Source: a virus | Virus record (IMG/VR): IMGVR_UViG_3300030104_004479 | Span: 1-33,250 of that record | Length of the DNA: 33,250 bases | Direction: 5' to 3' (one strand) | Shown here: in pieces, positions 1-11,600 of the stretch | Position numbering within the stretch: position 1 is the stretch's first letter | Layout of the letters: each line of letters starts with the position of its first letter | Translations under genes and position numbers: made by a program | Notes under the pieces: model-generated | Databases searched by the model: none | The model's input: the letters and a program-made list of their open reading frames with translations, nothing else | Told to the model about the DNA's origin: nothing

Positions 1-4
1 TGAC

Positions 5-256
5 GTGGTTGACTACTCAACAAGTGAGGTTCCGCAAGAACATAAGTCGTTTAACCTGATTGAACTTGAAAATGGTCAATTTGCACTCTATCCGAACAAC
101 CGTTGCAGAGTCTATGACATCTCTCTTACACCACAAGAGGCGAAAGTACCTGATTTTAAGGTCTCTACGGAGTATTATCAGGTCGAAAACGGTGTAAAAT
201 GGGGTAGATTGGGCGATTGTGACGACTATTTCTGGAAAACACCCGACGAAGAATAA
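5..256 (+). CDS. Small conserved-type phage protein, function unknown (5' end uncertain)
   Basis: An 83-codon frame runs from a GTG at position 5 to TAA. The codon before the GTG is GAC and no in-frame stop is visible in the window, so the true start may lie upstream and the gene may be partial. The product is acidic and Tyr/Asp-rich. Its core reads ELENGQFALYPNN and its end reads KWGRLGDCDDYFW, with no signal peptide or membrane segment. I recall similar small proteins next to the gp25 gene in marine T4-like phages, but I do not know a function. It ends 45 bases before gp25 and a late promoter lies in that gap, so it belongs to the preceding transcription unit. It is probably a genuine gene because it is co-directional and packed like its neighbours. 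Confidence 0.7.
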   Translation: MVDYSTSEVPQEHKSFNLIELENGQFALYPNNRCRVYDISLTPQEAKVPDFKVSTEYYQVENGVKWGRLGDCDDYFWKTPDEE

Positions 257-271
257 AATTGTTAAGAAACG

Positions 272-280
272 CTATAAATA
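272..280 (+). promoter_or_regulatory. T4-type late promoter upstream of gp25
   Basis: CTATAAATA at 272-280 contains the full T4 late -10 octamer TATAAATA, the element read by the phage late sigma-like factor gp55 with gp33 and the gp45 clamp. It lies in one of the few intergenic gaps, 21 bases before the gp25 ATG. The same octamer lies 20 bases before gp8 and 27 bases before the gene at 26820. No -35 element is expected for this class. It probably drives the gp25-gp6-gp7 block. Confidence 0.8.
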
Positions 281-301
281 AACATATAAAAATGTCACAA
301 T

Positions 302-703
302 ATGGCGATCAAACGTATATCAAGGGGTTTTAAGGACATAAGTTTGTCTTTTTTACCTCATCCAGTCACAAATGACCTTCCCATTCTTCTGAATGAGAGG
401 GCAATTGTACGTTCTGTGCGAAATATTGTCGAAACAATACCAACTGAGAAGTTCTTTGACTCTCTTTTTGGTTCTGAAGTACGTGATAGTCTATTTGAAA
501 ACTTTACTCAGTCTACAGTTACAATACTTGAAGATCAAATAAGGACTAGTATTCTAAATTATGAACCAAGAGTTGACAATATTAATGTAGATGTGGATGG
601 TAAACCTGATTTAAACACTTTAGAGGTTACTGTATTCTTTGATATTATTGGTTTAGACGTTCCTACACAAACATTTTCATTCATATTAGAGCCCACTAGG
701 TAA
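302..703 (+). CDS. 25: Baseplate wedge protein gp25
   Basis: A 133-residue homologue of T4 gp25 (132 residues), the small wedge protein of the contractile-tail baseplate that binds gp6 and contacts the sheath initiator. The family hallmark EPR is visible in NYEPRVDNI near residues 88-95, followed by the expected beta-hairpin region (LEVTVFFDIIG). The N-terminal IKRISRGFKDISLSF resembles cyanophage gp25 starts. The ATG at 302 is 21 bases downstream of a late promoter. No clear Shine-Dalgarno is seen. The stop is separated from the gp6 ATG by one base, consistent with coupled translation and with the physical pairing of gp25 and gp6. Length and motif make this a confident call. Confidence 0.92.
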   Translation: MAIKRISRGFKDISLSFLPHPVTNDLPILLNERAIVRSVRNIVETIPTEKFFDSLFGSEVRDSLFENFTQSTVTILEDQIRTSILNYEPRVDNINVDVDGKPDLNTLEVTVFFDIIGLDVPTQTFSFILEPTR

Positions 704-704
704 T

Positions 705-2624
705 ATGCCGTTTACACAGTTTTCAAACTTAGATTTTGAGCAAATAAAAGTTCAAATAAAGGATCATCTTCGGTCAAATTCAAATTTTACTGATTTTGAC
801 TTTGAAGGATCTAACTTTTCAGTCTTAATTGATACTTTAGCGTACAATACCTACATTAATGCGTTCAATGCAAACTTGGTTGTCAATGAATCCTTCCTAG
901 ATTCGGCAAGTGTAAGGGAAAATGTGGTCTCTTTGGCACGAAACATTGGTTATGTACCTCGTTCTAAGACTGCTGCAGTTGCAAAAGTAAGAATTGAACC
1001 AGTTGAACTCGAAAATCCCACAGATATACCATATATACGACTAAAAGCAGGTTTATTTTGTGTTGGGTCAACAAATAATACAACTTTTAGATTTTCTATA
1101 CCCTCAGATATCACCTCTGTAAGAAAAAATAGTGATAATAAGTACGTTTTTGATGATATTGATGTATTTGAAGGCACATATCTAAGTTCAAGATTTAGTT
1201 CAATCTCACCACAAACAAATCGACAAAGATTTATTTTAGATAATCCAAATATTGACACAACAACGTTAAGAGTTAGTGTCAATAGTAGAAAATACTCTAT
1301 GGTTGATAATATTTTATCATTAAACAAAAACTCTGAAATCTTCTTGTTACAAGAAGTTCAGGACGGAAAGTATGAAATATTATTTGGTGATGGTTTATTT
1401 GGTAAACAGTTACAAGATGGTGATAGTATCATTGCATCATATATTGTTACTGATGGTGAAGATGGAAATGGTCCTGCTAACTTCTCATTCCAAGGAACAT
1501 TTTTAGATCATAATGATCCACCTCAATTAATTACTCCAAATGATAATGTAGTACTAACTACTGTTAATTCCGCTTCTAACGGCGGTGAAGCAGAAGATCT
1601 GTCCTCTATTAAGTATTTTGCACCTAGACTTTACTCAGCACAATACAGAGCAGTTACATCAAGGGATTATGAAGCAATTATATCAACAATTTATCCTAAA
1701 ACTGAATCTGTTGCCGTCATAGGTGGGGAAGAATTAGATCCACCACAATTTGGTAAAGTTCAAATTAGTATCAAACCAAAAAATGGAACATTTGTTTCTG
1801 ACTTTGACAAGCAACAAATTAAAAATAAATTAAAGAGTTATGCTATCGCTGGCATCAATTCCGATATAATTGATCTTAAAATCATATATGTCGAACTTCA
1901 TTCAACAGTTTACTATGATTCTTCAAAAATTTTAGATTTTTTAAATTTAAAATCTTCCATTGTTAATGCGTTAACAAACCATTCAAAGAATGTTGAAATG
2001 AATAAGTTTGGTGGTAGATTCAAGTATAGTAAAATCAATCAATTAATTGATAGAGTTCATGAAGGTATTACATCTAATATTACTAAAGTAATCATTAGAA
2101 GAGATTTGAAAGCATCTCTAGATACATTTGCACAGTATGAATTATGTTTTGGTAATCGTTTTCACATAAACCCAGAAGGATTTAATATTAAGAGTACTGG
2201 ATTTACTGTTTCTGGATCGAGTAAGACAGTTTATCTTACAGACGTTCCAAATAAAAGATCAGATGGTTCATTAGATGGTAGTCAAAAAGGTACACTGAGT
2301 GTAGTAAGTACTAATGAAAAAAATCAAAAAAATGTTATTTTAAAAGATGTTGGAATTGTTGATTATAAAAAAGGTGAAATAATATTAAATACAATTAATA
2401 TTACATCAACAGTAGCATCAAATAATATTGTTGAGATTCAGGCATTCCCAGAATCAAATGATATTATTGGATTTAAAGATTTATATCTCTCATTTGACGT
2501 TTCAAATACTACGATAAATATGGTAAGAGACGTAATTGCTTCTGGAGAAGATGTATCAGGCGTTGTTTTTGCAAGAGATTACTACACATCAAGTTACTCA
2601 AATGGGGTGCTAGAGAGGATATAA
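705..2624 (+). CDS. 6: Baseplate wedge protein gp6 (baseplate J-like)
   Basis: A 639-residue homologue of T4 gp6 (660 residues), which forms the ring of the inner baseplate and the clamp around gp7. The N-terminus carries the family pattern DFDFEGSNFSVLIDTLAYNT (about residues 24-43), which aligns with DYDFEGSRLNVLCDLLAYNT of T4. Further matches are ENVVSLARNIGYVPRSK, FGDGLFGKQL and the baseplate-J segment RAVTSRDYEAIISTIYPKTESVAVIGG (quoted here as two parts: RAVTSRDYEAI and the following IYPKTESVAV). The ATG follows the gp25 stop by one base. The downstream gp7-like ATG is three bases after its stop. Together with gp25 and gp7 this is the core wedge trio. No frameshift or truncation is apparent. 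Confidence 0.93.
   Translation: MPFTQFSNLDFEQIKVQIKDHLRSNSNFTDFDFEGSNFSVLIDTLAYNTYINAFNANLVVNESFLDSASVRENVVSLARNIGYVPRSKTAAVAKVRIEPVELENPTDIPYIRLKAGLFCVGSTNNTTFRFSIPSDITSVRKNSDNKYVFDDIDVFEGTYLSSRFSSISPQTNRQRFILDNPNIDTTTLRVSVNSRKYSMVDNILSLNKNSEIFLLQEVQDGKYEILFGDGLFGKQLQDGDSIIASYIVTDGEDGNGPANFSFQGTFLDHNDPPQLITPNDNVVLTTVNSASNGGEAEDLSSIKYFAPRLYSAQYRAVTSRDYEAIISTIYPKTESVAVIGGEELDPPQFGKVQISIKPKNGTFVSDFDKQQIKNKLKSYAIAGINSDIIDLKIIYVELHSTVYYDSSKILDFLNLKSSIVNALTNHSKNVEMNKFGGRFKYSKINQLIDRVHEGITSNITKVIIRRDLKASLDTFAQYELCFGNRFHINPEGFNIKSTGFTVSGSSKTVYLTDVPNKRSDGSLDGSQKGTLSVVSTNEKNQKNVILKDVGIVDYKKGEIILNTINITSTVASNNIVEIQAFPESNDIIGFKDLYLSFDVSNTTINMVRDVIASGEDVSGVVFARDYYTSSYSNGVLERI
2613..2618 (+). promoter_or_regulatory. 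Shine-Dalgarno sequence for the giant gp7-like gene
   Basis: GAGAGG lies inside the last codons of gp6, nine bases before the ATG at 2628. It is one of the clearer ribosome-binding sites in a window where many genes have weak or no Shine-Dalgarno sequence and rely on stop/start proximity. Confidence 0.55.
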
Positions 2625-2627
2625 AAT

Positions 2628-5600
2628 ATGTCGCAAATTGAAAAAAGAATAGAAGTTAACAGAATTATTGAGAATCAGTTACCAGAGTTTGTGGTATCTG
2701 ATTTTCCTAAAGCTGCTGAGTTTTTAAAGCAATATTACATCTCACAAGAATATCAAGGTGGTCCTATTGATTTAACCACCAATTTAGATCGTTATCTTAA
2801 AGTTGATAATCTAGTACCAGAAGTTATTACTGGTTCTACAATATTAACTGCAGATATAACATCTTCAGAAACTGGTATTGGTGTATCATCAACAAAAGGA
2901 TTTCCTTCTGAATATGGTCTTTTAAAGATTGGTGATGAAATTATCACTTATACAGGTATTACAACTAATTCATTTACTGGTTGTGTTCGTGGATTTAGTG
3001 GTGTAACTGGATACAATGTTGGTGTTACATCATCTCTAATAGAAGTTAATAATCAAAAGTTAGTATTTGAAGACACTTCTGCATCATCTCATAAAGAAGA
3101 TGCAACAGTTACTAACCTCAGTGTATTATTTTTACAAGAATTTTATAGAAAAACCAAAAGAACTTTTTTACCTGGATTAGAAGATAATGAATTTCATTCT
3201 GATATTGATGTAGGTAATTTTGTAAAATTTGCTAGATCTTTCTATCAGTCGAAAGGTATTGAAGAATCACTTAAGATATTATTTAAAGTATTATATGGCA
3301 TTAATCCAAAGGTTACAGATTTAGAGGAAAGATTAATAAAACCATCTTCTGCAGAATATATTCGTAGAGAAGTTGTGGTCGCTGAAAATGTAAGCATATA
3401 TGATCCATTAAAGCTTGTTGGTCAAACTATATTTAAATCTACTGATAATAGTACCAATGCTTCGATTTCTGAAGTAGAGATATTGAGTAGAGAAGGAAAA
3501 ACATATTATAAACTCTCATTATTTGTTGGTTTCGATGATAAGGATTTAATTGAAGGTGTATTTACTATACCAGGTAAAACTAAAATATTAGAACCAGTTT
3601 CAGTAGGATTCTCAACTATAACAGTAGATTCTACAGTTGGATTTGGTACTACTGGAACAGTTGTTAGTGGCAACAATACTATTAATTACACATCAAAGAG
3701 TATAAATCAATTTTTCGGATGTACTGGTGTTAATAATAACATTTCAACAGCAGATGACATTAGATCTGAAGAAGTAATATTTGGTTTTGAAGATGGAGAT
3801 TTGGCAAAGAAAGTTGAATTACGAATTACTGGTGTTATTTCTGATTTTGTTCCTGTATCTAATGTAAATCTAATAAAAGAAGGTGAAAAAATATATGTAA
3901 AGAATGTTGGAGAAAAAATAGATAATCCAACAATAAACAAATCTTATAAAGAAATTTTTGCTAATTCTTGGATTTATAATACAAGTTCTAGATATTTTGT
4001 AAAGGAAATTAATTCTGGTAGATTTGTCTTAAATAGTAAGATTGATAGATCAAGTTTAAAATTAGGAGACTCTTTTGCTGTTGTAAAGAGAGGATCTCAA
4101 ACAAATGAAGTAATATTTACTGTTGATAATATAGATTTAAATACAAATTCAGTAGGACCTAGTGGTTTAAGTGGTTGGACTCCTATTGTTAATCAACACT
4201 ATGATATTAGAAGAGTTGTTAATAAAGCAACAAGTTCAGGAATTGAACTAACTGAAGGTAATAATTCAATATTATCTGATGTATTGAATGTTTATAATGA
4301 TAGTTCTGCAGAAGGATATGTAGCATCAAACTCATTACCAAGTTATGATGTACAGAAAAATATTATAAAAGAGACTTTATCATCATCTAATACTGATATA
4401 AATGATTCTGATTTTGCACTTAGAGAATCTAATGCACTTGGACAATATGGATTAATTGCATTTGATTTACCTGCAAATACAAATCTTAAGTTTGTTCAAG
4501 GTGATGCTGTAATTTATAATGCAGGTATTTCTACACTGTCAATGGCAGGTCTTCAGGAAGGAAGATTGTATTATGTAGATGTTCTTCCTGCTGAACCAAA
4601 TTCAGGCATACATTCGATAAGATTGTATAATTCCAGAGCAGAAATTGGAGGATTTGATACAAATATTAAAGTAGGAGTTTCCACAATTGCATTGACAACT
4701 CATACATTTACTTTAGCAGATCATCATAATAAAAAGTTAGGTTCAAATAAAATACTTAGAAAATTTCCATTATCGCAAAATTTATATAAAGTTAAAAATA
4801 ATGAAAGACCAACAAATAATATTGGATTATTAATAGATGGTGTTCAAATACATTCTCCCCTATCTGATGACATAATTTACTATGGTCCACTTAATTCTGT
4901 TGAAGTTTTTAATGAAGGTATAGGTTATGATGTTGTAAATCCACCTAAAGTTGTTGTTGAGAATAGTACAGGAACAACTGCATTAGTGGATCCTATACTA
5001 AGTGGTACAGTTAAAGAAGTTTTAGTTGATCCTCAAGATTTTGATATTGAGAAGGTTAATAGTATTTCATTAACAGGTGGAAATGGTTCTGGATGTTTCC
5101 TTGAACCTATTCTTGGACCAAGATTTAGAGAACTTGAATTTGATAGTAGAGACGTATTCTTTAATGGTGGTGTTTCTATTGCAGAAGAAACAATTACATT
5201 TACTGGATTACATAATTTAGAAGATGGTGAGGTAATATACTACAACAGTAACGGAAATGCAGCCATAGGAATAGGTGCTGCTTATGACCTTACAAATACA
5301 ATAATAGGAACACTTGCAGATGGTGCACCTTATTTTGTAAGGGTGGTTAATTCTAGAACTATAAGATTGTTTAATAAAGTTTCAGATGCGTTAGTTGGCA
5401 CTGCAGGTATCAATACAGTTGGATTGTCTACAGACACTTCAGCAAGTGGTATTCATAAGTTTAGAACTGAATCTAAGAATACTCTTAGAAGTATAAATGT
5501 CATTGAATCTGGTTCTGGTTATCAATATAGAAATTTAAGAGTAGAACCATCAGGTATATCAACTGCTTTTGATACAATTAATTACAAGAATCATGGTTTT

Positions 5601-8600
5601 AATGAAGGTGATATTGTTGAATATTCATCAACAAATACTACTATATCTGGTTTAACAACTACAAATTCATATAAAATTGTTAAAATTGATAATAATTCAT
5701 TCAAACTTGCAAATGCAGGTGTAGGTGGTACATCTACATTTGATTATGATAGGAGTAAATGTGTTAATTTAAATTCTACTGGTACTGGGTATCAGAAATT
5801 TAAATATCCAGACATTAAAGTTAATGTCGATGTTTCTTATGGATCAACGGTAACAGGAACTTTTAACTTCACTCCAATTATTACTGGTCAAATTATTGAT
5901 TCTTATCTATATGAAAAAGGAACAGATTATGGATCAACTATATTAAATCATCAGAAAAATCCCGATGTTACTATTCAAACTGGTAAAGATGCTGCAGTAA
6001 AATGTTTAGTTGTTGATGGTAAAATAGGAAGTGTTACTGTAACTAATAAAGGTGAGCAATATTTCTCAGCACCAGAATTAGAGATAGAGGGGGATGGAAG
6101 TGGTGCTATTCTTAGACCTATAATAGAAAATGGACAGTTATCTGATGTTATTATAATTAATGCTGGAATTGGATACAGCACTGCAAATACAAATGCATTT
6201 GTTAAGTCTAGGGGTAGAAATGGATATTTAGAATCTCGTGTTAGAAATTTAACTCTTAATAATATTAGAGATAATGAATTAGATAATGATTATTTGGATT
6301 CCACTGGATCTGAATTTTCATATAATATTATTGGATATGATCAAGATTTAGCAGATCATTTCTCAGAAAGTTTTGAAAAAGATACGAATACTGGAGAATT
6401 TTTAAATGTAACAGATCATTCACCAATAATTGGTTGGGCATATGATGGAAATCCAATTTATGGACCTTTTGGATATGAAAATCCAGATGATATCAACTCT
6501 ATCGTTAGAATTTTAGACACTGGATATACTTTAAGTTCATCTCAAGTAGAAAATAGACCAACTGGATTTGATGCTGGTAGATTTGTTGAGGATTATGTTT
6601 ATGATGATAGTGGTCAATTAGATATTCATAATGGTAGATTTTGTAAAACACCAGAATTTCCAAATGGAATATATGCATATTTTGCTGGAGTTACAACTAG
6701 CACTTCATCTAATAAGTTAATATCAAAATTCCCATATTTTATTGGAAACACTTATAAATTCCCACTTATTAATGATAACTTGATATTAGATCAAGATTTT
6801 GATTTTAATAGTTCAAACTTATTAAGAAATACTCAACCATATAAAGTTGGTGAAGAGTTTGCTGAGAATGATTTTATAATTGAATCAAATGAATCAATAA
6901 GGCAATTTTCAGTTGTTGAATCAATTCATTCAGGTGAGATTAAAAATTTAAACATTTTAGATGGTGGTTCTGGATATAAAATTGGTGATTTTACAGATTT
7001 TGATGATTCTGAAACAGGTGGTATAGGTTTTCAGGCACAAGTTGATGAAATTGTTGGTATTGGTGTTTCTAAGATTGAAACAGTTTTAACTAGATTTGAA
7101 AATTCTGTATTTGAATGGAAAGATAATCGTGAAGTAATAGCACATCATCTACCTTTTATTGAATTAAATGATCAAGATAATGTGGTGATATCTGGATTAA
7201 GTACAAATATTGTTAATTTAACAGATTCATTTAAAGTTGGTGTAAAAACTGATACAATAGGATTAGCAAAAACAATGGCAGTTAACAATAATGCTGCTGG
7301 AGTTATTGAAGACATTTATGTAAATCAAATTCCAGATACGGTTTCTATTGGTGGATCAATCAGAATTGGTTCTGAAGCAGCTAAAGTTTTAACTTTATTT
7401 GATGTTAATAAAGTAATTAGAATTAGAAGATTTAATACTGGAATTGCTCATACTTATGGTTCTAATATTGACGTATTAAATAACAAAATTTCTATACCTG
7501 TAAGAACGGAAAGATTTAATTCAAAACCTAATGATATAGTATTTTTCAATAGTACTCAGCAAGTTGGTGTTGGTGTAACTTCAGGTAGTGCCATCACAAG
7601 AGATTATCATATAGGGGAAACTAAAATTGAAGTACCTATTCCAACTAGAACAATATATCTACCAAATCATCCATTTATAACTGGACAAGCAGTAAGATTT
7701 GCTATGAATCCTGGTGCAACACCATTTACTGCAAGGGGTGGAGAACATTCCACTACATTTAATCTACCAGATGCAACAACTTCTTTTAGTGATGTTTTCG
7801 TAATTAATAAAGGTGAAAATTACATTGGATTGGTAACTCAAAGATCATCTATAGGTAGTACTAGTGAAGGTGTTTTCTTTAATGGTGGTGGATCATCTTC
7901 AGGTATTTCTTCTGGATTATATTCAATAACTTCAAAGTTTGATCAAGTAATTGGTGATATTGATAGAATAACTTCTACAGTAACAACAAATGTTTCTGCA
8001 GCAGATACAACAACTCACGGATTAGCAATCAATGATGTTGTTAAAATGAATGTAAAACCAAATTTATCTGTTGGGTTTGGTAATAGTTCACCAATATCAG
8101 TAAAATATAACTCACAGTTTGAAAAATTACTCTTTAATGAAGTAGAATTTGCCGCTGCTGATGTAGAAACAAATAGAATTGATATAAGTGGTCATGGATT
8201 TAAAACTGGAGATAAAGTATTTTATGATGGAAATGCCAATGGATTAGAAACAGGATCATATTTTGTATATGAAGTAAGTGATAGGTATTTCCAATTAGGT
8301 GAAACATTCAAGGATGTTACAGTTAATCCACCAAGAATTTTACCAATAACAGCATCTACAGGAGGATCTGGTCAAAAAATTTCTTTAATAAATCCTCAGA
8401 TAAATGTTGTTAAAAATTCTAAAGTAACTTTTGGATTATCTGATACATCATTATCTGGATTTGATTTTAGAATATATTATGATGATGCATTTAAGAGTGA
8501 ATACAATAGTTCTCAAGATACAAATAATTTTAATGTGACTCAATATGGTGTGGTTGGTCTTGGAACTAGTCCATCTGATCCAATTGGAGCTGCTGTAACA

Positions 8601-11600
8601 ATTTCATATTCAAATGAATCTCCTAATGTATTATATTATTCTTTAACAAAAGGTGGATATATTAGTACTTCCGATAAACAAGTTATTAATGGTTCCGAAA
8701 TAAAATATATTGATAGTGCTTATAGTGGAGAATTTAAAGTATTTGATATTACAAATGATACTTTTAAAATTTCACCAAGAAGGACTCCCGAATTTTTGAC
8801 TTATGAAGAAAGAGATTGTGATGTTATTGAGTATTCTACTAGATCTAAAAATGTCGTTGGTTCTATAAAAGATTTAAAAATTACATCTAAAGGATTCAAT
8901 TATAAAGTTTTACCTGGATTTACATCAGTTACTAGTGTTAGAGGTAAGAATGCAAATATTGTAGCAATTTCAACTACAATTGGTTCTGTTAAAGATGCTC
9001 GTATTGTTGATATTGGATATGAATATTCTTCTGATAAGACTTTAAGTCCAGAAGCATTTATTTCACCTACTGTAAATGTTGATAATCTCGATGTTATAGA
9101 GTCAGTTAATGTTATTAGTGGTGGAAAAGAATATACTAGTCCACCCGATTTATTACTCTTTGATCCAATTGATAATAAGATAGTTGATAATTCATCTTTA
9201 ATTGCTAAGGTTCCAAATCAAACTATTGCTGAAGTTGAATTATTTGTACCAATTCAAGGATTAGATTCTATAAGTCATAATATAATAGCAATTAATAACT
9301 CTAATGGTGTTGGAATACGTTCTATGCAGAGTAGTTCTTCTGGATTAGTTACTTGTTTCCTAGATACACCACTTAATGGGTATTTTACTGCACCATTTAC
9401 TACTGGAGATAAAATATTTGTTGAAGGTATTCAACGTGAAGGTGAATCTGGAACTACTGTAGTTGGTGTAGGTACAACTGGAGGACAAGGTGGTATTGGA
9501 ACTTCTACCAATATCATTGGTGATGGATTTAATTCAGAAAACTATAATTACCGTTTCTTTGATGTTATTGAATATTCCAATAGCAATCCAGCAGTTCTCA
9601 AGTTTAGTGTGGCAGGATTAACTACTAATCCAGGTGTTGCAAAGACATTCCAATCTGGTTATGCATCATTAATCAATAAAAATAATTATCCAGTATTAGA
9701 ACCTGTTCAAGTTAGAGGTAAATTCCAACTTAGTGAACAAGTAAGAGTTGATAGTGGTAATGGATATATTGATACCGATCTTATAATTGTTGAAGTTAGA
9801 GATGATTATGTTAAAGTTGATGGTGATTATAGATTGAATAATGGTGATAGGATCAAGGGTATTGTTAGTAATGTAAGTGCAGAAGTAGTTGGTATTATTA
9901 AAAAGGAAGCTAAATTTAAGATAGATTATTCCAGTAAACAAAATGTTGGTTGGACTGATGGTATAGGAAAATTAAATGAAGATTATCAAGTCATACCTGA
10001 CAATGATTATTTCCAAAATCTTTCTTATACTGTTGAAAGTCCGATAGAATGGGAGAAAAGTGTAGATCCAGTTAATAGATTGGTTCATCCTGCAGGATTG
10101 AAGAATTTTGCAGATACTATAATTGAATCTGTATCAGAATCAAAAATTTCATATGGTTCAACAACAGTCAATGCCATAACTTTAGACATTGTTAATGATC
10201 CAAAACGAGTTGATGCTATTAATGTTTTTGACCTTGCTACTGATTTTGATAGAAGAGATAATCAATCCAAATTTGCACAAGTATCTAATAAACAATTAAC
10301 CGACTTTACTAAGTGTAAGTCTAATAGAGTTCTTATTCATGATGATATAAGTAGTAAGTTTTCAAGCAAAGGATTCCAAGCATCAACTACTGAATTAGAA
10401 GAATTAGATAGTACATTCTCTCATTATCTTGTTCAGATAATAGATCCAGATACTTTTGACACTCAAGTTTCTGAATTAATTGTTTTAACAGATACTAATA
10501 ATGCATATTTACTTGAAAAATCAACTGATTTTACAACAACGAAGTTAGGTGATTTTACAGCAGAGTCTAATCCGATAGATCAAACAAAAACTATAAACTT
10601 CTTCCCAACAGAAGTATTTACGAAGGATCATGATATTAAATTATTGAAGACTGACTTTAGAACCGATCAGGTTTCTGCCGCATCTACAAATGAAATTGGG
10701 CAGGTTGAGTTATCATCTACAATTGTTGGTGTTGGTAGTACCACTGTAGGATTTACAACAACTACTATTGTTGAATATCCTAAGACGGACTTTAATGCAT
10801 TACATGCAAGTCTTATTATACAAAATGATCTTACTAAAGATGTAAATTATAGTGAAGTAATTGTAGATTTTGATGGTGTTAATACTTATATCGCTGAGAC
10901 ATTTATTGATACTAGACAAAATTCATCTACCACAAATAAGGTTGGTTTAGTTACTGCAGTATTTGAAGACAATAGAATTAGATTACAATGTTTAAATGAT
11001 CAAGCAACTACTCTTACTGTTAGTGCGAATGTTGTTGGATTAGGAACTACAACTGCAGGAATAGGAACTCATAGATTCGCAGTTCCTGGACAAGAACCTG
11101 GTTCTGAAAGAAGTGCTAGACTTCATTCAGATTATTCATCTGGTACAGGTGCATATACTTTTGCAACCTTAGATAAAAATCTTGATAGTACTATCAAATC
11201 TCTTGTTAGAGTTTCTTGTGGAGAAACATCTGCTATTCATCAATTAATTGGAATGAGAGATATTGATGATGTTTTGACTGTTCAATATCCATTTGTTTCT
11301 GCTGGATCAACAACTGGTATTGGTACATTTGGTGGAGAAATAAGTGGTAGTAATATAAACATTAAATTCTATCCTGATACAGAGTATTCTTCAGCATTAA
11401 CTGAAGTTCAATCATTTAATCAAGTTCTTTACACTACAAATGATTTTGATAATACTGCACCTGTTTATCAATTTGGTGAGGCTGAGAAGAGAATATTCTT
11501 ATCAGCATATGATGGACTTAATGGAAATAGAGCAAATAAAACAGAATTTGATTTAACACACGAAAATACACCAATTTATACTAAAACATTTGATCCTACA

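Noticed and set aside
292-333. An ATG ten bases upstream of gp25 (atgtcacaatatgg) as an alternative start
   Set aside because: It is out of frame with gp25 and stops after 13 codons; the ATG at 302 gives the family-typical N-terminus.
950-1327. A 125-codon minus-strand frame within gp6
   Set aside because: gp6 is confidently identified on the plus strand across this interval; the antisense product has no recognisable features.
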